DNA of 64,000 nt. Source: Ruminococcus flavefaciens. Its GTDB lineage: Bacteria > Bacillota > Clostridia > Oscillospirales > Ruminococcaceae. Positions 31,361 through 39,061 of the stretch are shown here, piece by piece. Under the pieces are notes generated by a model. It saw only the letters and a program-made list of their open reading frames with translations, did not search any database and was not told where the DNA came from. Location: the NCBI GenBank assembly GCA_002309635.1, contig DBXO01000011.1, positions 67,003 to 131,002 on the forward strand, read 5' to 3'. The stretch's first letter is position 1; each line of letters starts with the position of its first letter. A program made the translations under genes and the position numbers.

Positions 31361-32629
31361 TCATAATTCGTTGTATCTTATCTCGCCCTTTGATATTGTG
31401 ACGAGAGGCCTTCCTGTGAGCTCCATGCCCTTGAATACCGTATTCTTCGACTTTGAATGCAGCTTTCCGGGCTCTACCGTCCATTTTCTGTTTATGTCCG
31501 CGATAACGAGGTCCGCTGTGCTGCCCTCTTTTATGGCGGGTATGTCAAGTCCCAGTATCTTACGGGGATTCACGCACATGAGCTCCACCACCTTATGCAG
31601 GTCTGTCTCGCCTGTGTGATATAGAGCTGTGAGCGTAGCCGCAAGTGATGTTTCAAGTCCCACTACGCCGTTTGGAGCCTTTTCAAAGTCTGCCTTTTCC
31701 GCAGCTGCGTGGGGAGCGTGGTCTGTGATGATACAATCTATTGTACCGTCCTTGATTGCTTCGATTATAGCCTTTACGTCATTCTGAGTCCTCAGGGGCG
31801 GATTCATGCGGTAATCCGCGTCGCGATTCTCCAGAAGCTTATCCGTCAGCATGAAATAATGAGGAGCTGTCTCGCAGGTGACCTTTACGCCCCTTGACTT
31901 GGCAAAGCGTATCATGGCAGCGCTGCCCTCAGTGGAAACGTGGCATATATGTATCCTTGCGTCCACCGACGAGGCAAGTATCATCTCTCTTGCGGTTATA
32001 TAATCCTCGGAGGCTCTGTCCATGCCCTTTACGCCAAGCTTTTCCGATGTCTCGCCCTTGTTCATTATACCGCCGTTTATTATGCTCAGGTCCTCGCAGT
32101 GTGAAGCAACGAGAAGTCCGTTCTCTTTGGAAAGTTCAAGTGCTTTTCTCATATTCTCGGCATTCTCAACAGGTCTGCCGTCATCGGATATGCATATGCA
32201 GCCTGCCTCCTTGAGTGCCTCATAGTCGCAGAGGCCGTTTCCGCTCATGCCGCCTGTTATGCAGCCTACGGGGTAAACGTCAACTCCCGTACCCTTTGCC
32301 TTGTCGATGATGTAGCGGATAGTTTCGGGATTATCGCATGTGGGCTTCGTGTTCGGCATCGCAAGGACTCCCGTAACTCCTCCTGCAAGAGCCGCCGAGC
32401 AGCCTGTAAGTACGTCCTCTTTATGGGTGAAGCCCGGGTCCCGGAGATGTACGTGCATATCGAACAGGGACGGCATAAGGACAAGTCCCGTTCCGTCAAT
32501 GACCGTGTCTGCCGCTTCTGTGATATTACTGCCGAGCTTTTCGATTTTTCCGTTGTTTATGAATACGTCTGCTGTTATATCCGTAACGTTATCGACTGCA
32601 CGGATATTCTTTATCAGGATAGATGCCAT
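31361..32629 (-). CDS. pyrC: Dihydroorotase
   Basis: A 422-residue amidohydrolase-fold enzyme that cyclises carbamoyl aspartate to dihydroorotate. Zinc ligands lie in FDMHVHLRDPGFTHKED; VASHCEDLS and IHICHVSTEGSA give the later histidines, and CIITDHAPHAAAEK the catalytic Asp. Type I (Bacillus-like) length. It sits between pyrR and pyrF. The ATG at 32629 has GAAAGCGAGG upstream. Confidence 0.95.
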   Translation of the reverse strand: MASILIKNIRAVDNVTDITADVFINNGKIEKLGSNITEAADTVIDGTGLVLMPSLFDMHVHLRDPGFTHKEDVLTGCSAALAGGVTGVLAMPNTKPTCDNPETIRYIIDKAKGTGVDVYPVGCITGGMSGNGLCDYEALKEAGCICISDDGRPVENAENMRKALELSKENGLLVASHCEDLSIINGGIMNKGETSEKLGVKGMDRASEDYITAREMILASSVDARIHICHVSTEGSAAMIRFAKSRGVKVTCETAPHYFMLTDKLLENRDADYRMNPPLRTQNDVKAIIEAIKDGTIDCIITDHAPHAAAEKADFEKAPNGVVGLETSLAATLTALYHTGETDLHKVVELMCVNPRKILGLDIPAIKEGSTADLVIADINRKWTVEPGKLHSKSKNTVFKGMELTGRPLVTISKGEIRYNEL

Positions 32630-32660
32630 AGATTCCTCGCTTTCTGTTGGTAAGTATATT

Positions 32661-33182
32661 TCAGTATATCGCTACTCCGTCGCTGCCGTCTATTTCCTCA
32701 ACGGAAACTCTCACGACCTCACTGTGTGAGGTGGGAAGATTCTTGCCAACGTAATCGGCACGTATCGGCAGCTCCCTGTGGCCGCGGTCTATAAGCACCG
32801 CAAGCTGTATTGAGCGCGGCCTGCCCCGCTTGATAAGCGCGTCTATGGCAGCGCGGGAGCTTCTTCCCGTAAATATAACGTCGTCAACGATGACGATATT
32901 CTTGTCGGTGATATCAAAGGGTATCTCCGTCCGCTCGTTATCCCCTGCCGGTTTGCTGTCATCGCGGTAGGGAGTTATGTCCAGCGAACCAAAGGGAACG
33001 GTATTCTTTTCAAGCTCCGAGAGCTTTGCGGCGATACGCCTTCCGATAGGTACTCCTCTTGAAAGGATACCGACTATGCAGAGATCCTCAGTGCCTTTAT
33101 TGCGCTCGATTATCTCGTAGGAGATACGGGCGATAGCTCGCTGTACAGCCTTATCGTCCATTATCACACGCTTTGACTCCAT
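32661..33182 (-). CDS. pyrR: PyrR attenuation regulator / uracil phosphoribosyltransferase
   Basis: A 173-residue PRTase-fold protein. The PRPP loop is NIVIVDDVIFTGRSSRAA; SRGVPIGRRIA and the C-terminal VEEIDGSDGVAIY match PyrR. With UMP bound it attaches to pyr leader RNA and favours termination; it can also have uracil phosphoribosyltransferase activity. The ATG at 33182 has AAAGGAGACAGTGT upstream; the open frame extends farther but would run through the leader terminator. It is the first gene of pyrR-pyrC-pyrF-carA-carB. Confidence 0.95.
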   Translation of the reverse strand: MESKRVIMDDKAVQRAIARISYEIIERNKGTEDLCIVGILSRGVPIGRRIAAKLSELEKNTVPFGSLDITPYRDDSKPAGDNERTEIPFDITDKNIVIVDDVIFTGRSSRAAIDALIKRGRPRSIQLAVLIDRGHRELPIRADYVGKNLPTSHSEVVRVSVEEIDGSDGVAIY

Positions 33183-33202
33183 ACACTGTCTCCTTTCAGC
33201 AA

Positions 33203-33233
33203 CAAAAAATGCTCCCCGCATGGCAGGGAGCAT
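33203..33233 (-). terminator. Attenuator terminator of the pyr operon
   Basis: On the minus strand ATGCTCCC (33233-33226 complement) and GGGGAGCAT form the stem, followed by six T (33208-33203), located 20 bases before pyrR. It is the regulated terminator of a PyrR attenuation system. Confidence 0.88.
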
Positions 33234-33283
33234 ACTTACAGTTATAGCTATGGTTATAGTTATATTCAGTATTTGCGAACGCG

Positions 33284-33304
33284 CCTTGCCGACCTCACGG
33301 GATC
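33284..33304 (-). promoter_or_regulatory. PyrR-binding RNA loop
   Basis: The leader RNA reads GAUCCCGUGAGGUCGG then CAAGG. This matches the known PyrR recognition pattern (UCC-G-GAGG-G-AAGG) at nearly all positions. It precedes the terminator by about 50 bases, as in Bacillus pyr leaders. Confidence 0.85.
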
Positions 33305-33335
33305 GAATTAAAGGGTAGTTTCAATTAACAGAAAT

Positions 33336-33364
33336 ATTATATCACATTATGTTTCTCTTGTCCA
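33336..33364 (-). promoter_or_regulatory. pyr operon promoter
   Basis: Minus-strand TGGACA (33364-33359), 17-base spacer, TATAAT (33341-33336), giving a leader of about 150 bases before pyrR. Confidence 0.75.
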
Positions 33365-33462
33365 GTGATTTCAGTAATATTATTATTTATTTACAAAAAG
33401 CCGCTCCTAAAGCTGCCGCTGATTGTAGGGCATTTCGGTATATGAAAAATTTTCTCAGACTA

Positions 33463-33491
33463 TTGGAATTTACAAGAAAACGTGGTATAAT
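33463..33491 (+). promoter_or_regulatory. trmB promoter
   Basis: TTGGAA (33463-33468), 17-base spacer, TATAAT (33486-33491), 29 bases before the start codon. Confidence 0.72.
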
Positions 33492-33520
33492 TATTATCAG
33501 TACGATCACGGAGGTAAAAA

Positions 33521-34183
33521 ATGAGAATTCGACACAAACCATGGGCAAAGCCCGAGCTGGAGGCTTGTCCCTTTTACATACATGAACCCCAGAAGCAGAT
33601 AGGTCACTGGAGAGAGCTCTTCCCCGCCCCGGCCAAGCCCCTCTATGTGGAGCTTGGCTGCGGAAAGGGCGGCTTCATATCGCAGGCTGCTCCCGCTCAC
33701 CCCGAGGTGAACTTCATAGCTATGGATATCAAGAATGAAATGCTCGTCCTCGCTAAGCGCAAGCTTGAAGCTGCCTATGAGGAAAAGGGAGCTTCTCCCG
33801 ACAATGTCCGCATAGCTATACAGAATATCGAGCGCCTTGAACTTGCATGGGACGAGAACGACCGCGCTGACCGCATATACATCAACTTCTGCAATCCGTG
33901 GCCGAAAGCCAAGCACAAGAAACGCCGTCTCACCCACACCCGTCAGCTTGTGAACTATAAGAAGTTCCTCCGCGGTGAGCTGTGGTTCAAGACCGACGAC
34001 GACGAGCTCTTTGAGGAGTCCTTCGAGTACTTCCGGGAGGCAGGTTTCAGGATAAAGTACAAAACCTATGACCTCCACACGGAAAGCCCATACGAAAACT
34101 TTGTAACAGAGCATGAAAAGATGTTCTCCGATGAGGGAAAGAAGATAAAATTCCTCATTGCAGAGCCCATAAGGGAGGAATAA
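33521..34183 (+). CDS. trmB: tRNA (guanine-N7-)-methyltransferase
   Basis: A 220-residue SAM-dependent enzyme that makes m7G46 in the tRNA variable loop. The SAM-binding motif is YVELGCGKGGFISQAA, followed by AMDIKNEMLVLAKRK; the substrate-binding signature INFCNPWPKAKHKKRRL is typical of TrmB. CGGAGG lies upstream of the ATG. A small gene follows after two bases, so the two form an operon. Confidence 0.95.
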   Translation: MRIRHKPWAKPELEACPFYIHEPQKQIGHWRELFPAPAKPLYVELGCGKGGFISQAAPAHPEVNFIAMDIKNEMLVLAKRKLEAAYEEKGASPDNVRIAIQNIERLELAWDENDRADRIYINFCNPWPKAKHKKRRLTHTRQLVNYKKFLRGELWFKTDDDELFEESFEYFREAGFRIKYKTYDLHTESPYENFVTEHEKMFSDEGKKIKFLIAEPIREE

Positions 34184-34185
34184 TA

Positions 34186-34395
34186 ATGGAATTCAAAAAG
34201 GATTTCCACGGCATACATATCGAGGGCGGCTCGGTAAAGGCCGCAGGCAAGGGCAATCTTGCCGTTTCTGAGGATGTTCCTCAGAATATCCGTACAAAGA
34301 TCGACCCCGGAACAGTTGCCAAAACTGCCGCAAAGGCTGCCGCTCTTACAGGACTTGTGCTGCTCAGGCATAAAACGAAAAAGAAGCGCAAATGA
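34186..34395 (+). CDS. Small conserved-looking protein of unknown function
   Basis: A 69-residue protein beginning MEFKKDFHGIHIEGGSVKAA and ending in a basic tail (RHKTKKKRK). A short alanine/leucine-rich segment (TAAKAAALTGLVLL) could be an amphipathic or weak membrane helix. It has GGGAGG seven bases upstream of the ATG and starts two bases after the trmB stop, which supports translation. I do not recognise a family; the basic tail could bind RNA or membrane phospholipid. Confidence 0.65.
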   Translation: MEFKKDFHGIHIEGGSVKAAGKGNLAVSEDVPQNIRTKIDPGTVAKTAAKAAALTGLVLLRHKTKKKRK

Positions 34396-34449
34396 AATGA
34401 CAGATAGATTTTTGAACCGTTTCAAGGAAATGAACGGAACATATATGTA

Positions 34450-34506
34450 ATGAGATACCCGATTGCATATTCCACACCTGAAGGTGTGAAATATGCAGGA
34501 TCTCAT
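34450..34506. repeat. Long hairpin element of unknown role
   Basis: TGCATATTCCACACCT (34464-34479) pairs with AGGTGTGAAATATGCA (34482-34497) with a single mismatch and a GA loop. The outer stem ATGAGAT (34450-34456) pairs with ATCTCAT (34500-34506). No T-run follows, so it is not an ordinary terminator. Confidence 0.65.
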
Positions 34507-34602
34507 AACCTGTTTATCACAATCTGCAGAGATATGATTGTACCTGATGTTCAGATTCCGGAAGAAATATTACATTAATCAGATTAAATTTTGATTTAAA
34601 GC

Positions 34603-34631
34603 TTTACAACGAAAAAAAAAGGTGCTATAAT
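34603..34631 (+). promoter_or_regulatory. ddh promoter
   Basis: TTTACA (34603-34608), 17-base A-rich spacer, TATAAT (34626-34631), 56 bases before the start codon. Confidence 0.72.
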
Positions 34632-34686
34632 GTTTTTAGGCTGTGTTCAATGGCGAGCATGGCAATTACAAAGGAGGTATTTCCAC

Positions 34687-35676
34687 ATGGAAAAAGTCAG
34701 AATAGGTATATCGGGCTACGGCAATCTCGGAAGAGGCGTTGAGCTTGCGATAAGACAGAACGATGATATGGAGCTCGCAGGCATTTTCACACGCCGCGAT
34801 CCCTCAACAGTCAAGCCCCTTACAGCAGGCGCCAAGGTATACAAAATAGATGACGCCGAGAAAATGAAAGATGATATCGATGTTATGATAATCTGCGGCG
34901 GAAGCGCTACAGACCTTCCCAAGCAGACTCCCGCTATGGCTAAGTTATTCAACGTTATCGACAGCTTTGATACTCACGCAAGGATACCCGAGCATTTCGC
35001 TAACGTTGACAAGGCAGCAAAGGAAAGCGGTCACCTTGCTTTCATCTCACTGGGCTGGGATCCGGGTCTCTTTTCACTCAACAGACTTTATGCAGAGTCC
35101 ATTCTCCCCAACGGCAAGAGCTACACATTCTGGGGCAAGGGCGTAAGTCAGGGTCACTCAGACGCTATCCGCCGCGTTGAGGGCGTTAAGAAGGGTATAC
35201 AGTACACTATCCCGATAGAGGCTGCTATGGACGCTGTCCGCAGCGGCAGTCAGCCCGAGCTCACTACCCGTCAGAAGCACAAGAGAGAGTGCTGGATCGT
35301 TGCCGAGGAGGGCGCTGACCGCGCTAAGATCGAGCATGATATCAAGACTATGAAGAACTACTTCGACGAGTATGATACCACAGTAAACTTCATCAGCGAA
35401 GAGGAGTTCAACGCCAAGCACACTCAAATGCCTCACGGCGGCTTCGTTATGAGAAGCGGTCTCACAGGCGACGGCGAGAAGACTCATCAGATGATAGAGT
35501 ACTCACTCAAGCTTGATTCAAACCCCGAGTTCACTGCAAGCGTTCTCATCTGCTATGCAAGAGCTCTTGCAAGACTTAAGGCAGAGGGCGCTACAGGCTG
35601 CAAGACAGCTTTCGATATCGCTCCCGCTTATCTTTCAAAGCTCAGCGGCGAGGAACTGAGAGCTTCCATGCTTTAA
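34687..35676 (+). CDS. ddh: meso-Diaminopimelate D-dehydrogenase
   Basis: A 329-residue NADPH-dependent enzyme that makes meso-DAP in one step from tetrahydrodipicolinate, feeding lysine and peptidoglycan. An N-terminal Rossmann motif RIGISGYGNLGRGVE, TRRDP for NADPH, VIDSFDTHARIPEH and the substrate region SLGWDPGLFSLNRLYAE, and MPHGGFVMRSG identify the family. The ATG at 34687 has GGAGG ten bases upstream; the longer frame would start in the promoter. Monocistronic, with its own promoter and strong terminator. Confidence 0.95.
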   Translation: MEKVRIGISGYGNLGRGVELAIRQNDDMELAGIFTRRDPSTVKPLTAGAKVYKIDDAEKMKDDIDVMIICGGSATDLPKQTPAMAKLFNVIDSFDTHARIPEHFANVDKAAKESGHLAFISLGWDPGLFSLNRLYAESILPNGKSYTFWGKGVSQGHSDAIRRVEGVKKGIQYTIPIEAAMDAVRSGSQPELTTRQKHKRECWIVAEEGADRAKIEHDIKTMKNYFDEYDTTVNFISEEEFNAKHTQMPHGGFVMRSGLTGDGEKTHQMIEYSLKLDSNPEFTASVLICYARALARLKAEGATGCKTAFDIAPAYLSKLSGEELRASML

Positions 35677-35685
35677 TAGTTTGTC

Positions 35686-35716
35686 AACTCCCGAAGAAGC
35701 ATCTTCTTCGGGAGTT
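35686..35716 (+). terminator. ddh terminator
   Basis: A perfect 14-base stem, AACTCCCGAAGAAG with its complement, around a CAT loop, followed by TCTTGG. It starts nine bases after the stop. Confidence 0.88.
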
Positions 35717-35837
35717 TCTTGGTTATCAGCGGTTAGTCCGCGGCGACCGCAATAACGGTCAAAGGCTGCGCTGTGTGCAGTTGGTACAATTAGCAGTAAA
35801 TTTCTCTGTGTATTTTGTGAGTTTTGCTTTGGATTTA

Positions 35838-35866
35838 TTGACATTCAAGGCTTTTAGTGGTACAAT
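35838..35866 (+). promoter_or_regulatory. Promoter of the zinc-ribbon/LRR gene
   Basis: Consensus TTGACA (35838-35843), 17 bases, TACAAT (35861-35866). Confidence 0.7.
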
Positions 35867-35901
35867 TATTATATAAAATATGACATATTAGGGGGATAAT
35901 T

Positions 35902-37044
35902 ATGGCACTTACAAATGCGATCTGCACTAACTGCGGCAAAACAGTCGAAGTCGATAAAAACAAGGACGCTTGGGTATGTCCTCACTGCAGCACTCCTTTT
36001 ATTGTCAGCAAGGCTGTCAATAAGTACAAGTCACAGCACAAGGAAGTGGCTAAGAAGGTAAAGGCTGTAAAAAAGCAGAGCTCCGATTTTGTAGTGGAGA
36101 ACGGCGTCCTCACCGCTTACAAGGGAAGCTCAGAGGAGGTCACTATTCCGGCGGAAGTACGCAAAATAGCCAACCACGTTTTTGAAAACAATACAACCCT
36201 TAAGCACGTCACATTCCACGACAAGCTGGAAATAATCGGAGGCTATGCCTTCAGAGGCTGTACAGCCCTTGAGGAGGTCAATTTCCCGGACAGTATAGTT
36301 TCTATCGACATATGGGCTTTCAGAGGCTGTTCGAGCCTTAAGAGAGTCGTTCTTCCTCCTCATCTCCACAGTATCTCAGACGCATTGTTCGCCGACTGTA
36401 CCGGGCTTGTCTCTGTTGAGCTCTGCGAGCCCATAGGAGAAATAGGCGCTTTTGCCTTTTCGGGCTGCAGGAACCTGACAGAAATTGAGATCACAAAATA
36501 TGTCTCGCAGATTGGCAAGTATGCCTTTTCAGGCTGCGAAAAACTTGAAAAGATAAACATTCCCGAGGGAGTTTCCCATATCCAGGAATGTACCTTTGCC
36601 AACTGCACCGCCCTCTCTGTAGTGGGTATTCCCAAAACTATCAAGAACATCGGCGCTTCTGCTTTCCAGAACTGCGTATCCCTGAAAAATGTGGAGATAC
36701 CCGCAGGCGTTCTGAGCGTTGACGGTTTCAGCGGCTGTACGGGACTGAGAGCTGTCGAGATACCAGCAGGCACCACCTCTGTGGGTGATTTCAGCGGCTG
36801 TGAAAACCTCGAGAGCATACGTATCCCTGCTTCCGTGAAAAAGATATCAGGAGGTTTCAACAACTGCCCGAACCTTCTTACCATCAACTGGCCGAACCTC
36901 GCCGATAACGCTTCAAGCTTCCCCGCTTACTACGAAACTGTGCTTGCCAGCCGCAAGACCGCAGGCAAATGCGTATACTGCGGCGGAGACTTCAAGCTGA
37001 TCTCAAAGGTGTGCAAGGTCTGCGGAAAGAAAAAAGACTATTGA
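35902..37044 (+). CDS. Zinc-ribbon protein with BspA-like leucine-rich repeats
   Basis: A 380-residue protein without signal peptide. Residues 8-33 form a zinc ribbon (CTNCGKTVE ... CPHC), a basic linker follows (KKVKAVKKQ), then about ten LRR_5 (BspA/TpLRR) repeats (about 65-335) with the pattern IGxxAFxGCxxLxxVxIP. A second zinc ribbon ends the protein (CVYCGG ... CKVCGKK). Most BspA-like proteins are surface-exposed; this one appears cytoplasmic, so it is probably a protein-binding scaffold. AGGGGG lies upstream of the ATG. Function unknown. Confidence 0.85.
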   Translation: MALTNAICTNCGKTVEVDKNKDAWVCPHCSTPFIVSKAVNKYKSQHKEVAKKVKAVKKQSSDFVVENGVLTAYKGSSEEVTIPAEVRKIANHVFENNTTLKHVTFHDKLEIIGGYAFRGCTALEEVNFPDSIVSIDIWAFRGCSSLKRVVLPPHLHSISDALFADCTGLVSVELCEPIGEIGAFAFSGCRNLTEIEITKYVSQIGKYAFSGCEKLEKINIPEGVSHIQECTFANCTALSVVGIPKTIKNIGASAFQNCVSLKNVEIPAGVLSVDGFSGCTGLRAVEIPAGTTSVGDFSGCENLESIRIPASVKKISGGFNNCPNLLTINWPNLADNASSFPAYYETVLASRKTAGKCVYCGGDFKLISKVCKVCGKKKDY

Positions 37045-37069
37045 CGAAATCGGGTTTTAGAGCTATAAT
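37041..37069 (+). promoter_or_regulatory. Promoter of the lipoprotein gene
   Basis: TTGACG (37041-37046, overlapping the stop of the preceding gene), 17 bases, TATAAT (37064-37069). Confidence 0.75.
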
Positions 37070-37100
37070 ATATTGTATTATGTAATATAAGGAGAATCTC

Positions 37101-37940
37101 ATGAAGCTCTTGACCCGCATCATCACTTTGATCTCAGCAGTTCTTATCACTGCCGCAGCCTGGAGCTGCGATAATAAAAAACCTGCGTCAGGCAGCGTCA
37201 CCAGTAACAGCGTGACAACCTCCGCAGAAAAAACCACATCCGGAGCGACAGAGGGCACAACGGTCACTGCTGCGGCAAAGGCTGCACAGACTACGGACAG
37301 CACAACTGTATCCGTGACTGATTCTTCGGTGACCGACACTGCCGATACTACTGCCGTTCAGACAACAGAAACTGCCACAGCGACGACTGCCGCCGCTGAC
37401 AAAAAAGCGGACGAGGCTCCGAAAACGGGCTTCGATACCTGCTTTGACGCAGCGCGTGCCTACTATGACGCATACCTCCGCGGCGACCCCAATGCAGTAT
37501 ACGATATGTTCTGCAAGGAAGAGATCGAGGGGCTGCATGCCTACTTCGACACTGAACAGCCGGAAATGCTGGAGGGTAAAAACGCTCAGGTAATGTTCAA
37601 GCGTTCCAAGGTCATAAGCGCTGTAAACGATTCCATCAAAAGAATACATTCGATAATGACTGAAAAGTCTAACGTTCCGCCCGAACAGTGGACTACTACA
37701 CTTACTGAGCAGACACTTAAGCCTACAGGCGAAAACGAATTAAAGGACTTCAATAAAAAACTCGGCACAAGCTTCACGAATGCTTCGGACTGCGGATACG
37801 TATACTACAATGACGGCAGCGAGGAACATTCCTTTCTCGGAAATGGCTGCGGATTTGTAGAGTTAAACGGAAGATGGTATCTTTCATATTCCACAGTTAT
37901 GAATGCCGAGCTCCTTACCTATATGGATATCTTCAGATGA
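37101..37940 (+). CDS. Putative lipoprotein with Thr/Ala-rich linker
   Basis: A 279-residue protein. Residues 1-23 form a lipoprotein signal (hydrophobic core then AAAWSC, modified Cys ~23). Residues 30-105 are a low-complexity Thr/Ser/Ala linker; residues about 110-275 form a globular part (FDTCFDAARAYYDAYLRGDP, YVYYNDGSEEHSFLGNGCGF) that looks like an NTF2/DUF4878-type sheet-and-helix fold, though I cannot assign it. It is anchored outside the membrane. ATAAGGAGAATCTC precedes the ATG. It ends at a terminator. Confidence 0.78.
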   Translation: MKLLTRIITLISAVLITAAAWSCDNKKPASGSVTSNSVTTSAEKTTSGATEGTTVTAAAKAAQTTDSTTVSVTDSSVTDTADTTAVQTTETATATTAAADKKADEAPKTGFDTCFDAARAYYDAYLRGDPNAVYDMFCKEEIEGLHAYFDTEQPEMLEGKNAQVMFKRSKVISAVNDSIKRIHSIMTEKSNVPPEQWTTTLTEQTLKPTGENELKDFNKKLGTSFTNASDCGYVYYNDGSEEHSFLGNGCGFVELNGRWYLSYSTVMNAELLTYMDIFR

Positions 37941-37964
37941 AAGGGGCGGTAAATACCGCCCCTT
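37941..37964 (+). terminator. Terminator of the lipoprotein gene
   Basis: AAGGGGCGGT pairs with ACCGCCCCTT around AAAT, followed by TTCC, immediately after the stop codon. Confidence 0.82.
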
Positions 37965-37994
37965 TTCCGCTAAAAAGAGCAAAGGAGAGTTTTT

Positions 37995-39026
37995 ATGTCA
38001 ATACTCGGAAAAACAGGTGTTGTTATCACGGGTTTCCTCCTTATTGCAGTTTTAGCCACAGAAATAGTCGGTCTTGCGGCAAATCTGATATTTGCCCCTT
38101 TTTTTGGCATGAGAGTCACTACTATCTCATTTTTCGGACTGGAATTCACAATTTCAGACAACAAATGGACCAGAACCTTTCACAAGCTGAGTCCGATCAT
38201 ACAGCAGGACGTGCGTTTTGACAGCCGCAAGCCTGTTGAGAGCTTCAGCGACAGAAAAGCCGATATGCTCCAGCTCGTAAATATAGCTGCAAAATTTGCA
38301 GCTGCAGCTGTCATATGCTTTACAGTGCGGGGGCTGTTCACAAAGCCAGGGCCGCTCAGTCCCCCCGAGCTCCTCATTGCCGCATTTGCAGCAGGAATGA
38401 TGTTCCACGCCTTCTTCGCACTCGGTATATACCTTTATACCAATTTCGTACTTATGAAGCGCCTCGGCGGCTACATAAACTCAATAATGAAAAGGCTCAG
38501 GAACGGCGAAAGCTACGCCTCACTGGATATGCAGCCCTATGAAAAGCTTGGCTACGACAGGTCAACAAAGTCCGAGAGGCTGCTGTACTATCAGCTTTAT
38601 ATGGGCTACCTTGCCGCTGTGGGCAATTACGACGGCATGCGGGGGCCCTCATATCAGGCAATGCGCTCCCTCATAGGCAGGGAATACTTCGTACAGGATA
38701 CGGGAAGCTATTACTGGCTGATATTCTTCTTCTCGGAGATAGAGCCCAATGCTCCCCTGACGGACCTGCTCCTGAAAAGGCTCGGGGACGTCATAAACAG
38801 CGACAGCGACGCAAATGCAAAGCGCGTACTCGCTTACTACTTCTACAATATCAGACGTGATTTCACCAGCGCACAGAAAATGGTGGACGAAGGGTTCAAG
38901 GCTCTCGATTCAGATTCCGGACTTGCTACCGAAAGAGAGCTTGAAAGACAGCTGCTCAGCGACCTCAACGAGCGCCTGCAGCTTCTCAATACTCCCCTGA
39001 AGCCCTCTCTCGTGCATCAGAACTGA
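37995..39026 (+). CDS. Membrane protein of unknown function
   Basis: A 343-residue protein with hydrophobic segments near residues 8-35 (TGVVITGFLLIAVLATEIVG), 95-112 and 122-148; residues about 150-340 are a charged helical cytoplasmic part (for example DMQPYEKLGYDRSTKSERLL and DANAKRVLAYYFYNIRRDFT) that may contain TPR-like helices. AAAGGAG lies upstream of the ATG. No family recognised. It is 35 bases from the Sel1-repeat gene on the same strand, so the two may act together. Confidence 0.75.
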   Translation: MSILGKTGVVITGFLLIAVLATEIVGLAANLIFAPFFGMRVTTISFFGLEFTISDNKWTRTFHKLSPIIQQDVRFDSRKPVESFSDRKADMLQLVNIAAKFAAAAVICFTVRGLFTKPGPLSPPELLIAAFAAGMMFHAFFALGIYLYTNFVLMKRLGGYINSIMKRLRNGESYASLDMQPYEKLGYDRSTKSERLLYYQLYMGYLAAVGNYDGMRGPSYQAMRSLIGREYFVQDTGSYYWLIFFFSEIEPNAPLTDLLLKRLGDVINSDSDANAKRVLAYYFYNIRRDFTSAQKMVDEGFKALDSDSGLATERELERQLLSDLNERLQLLNTPLKPSLVHQN

Positions 39027-39061
39027 TACATATATTTACCAATACACGGAGGTTCTCCTTT

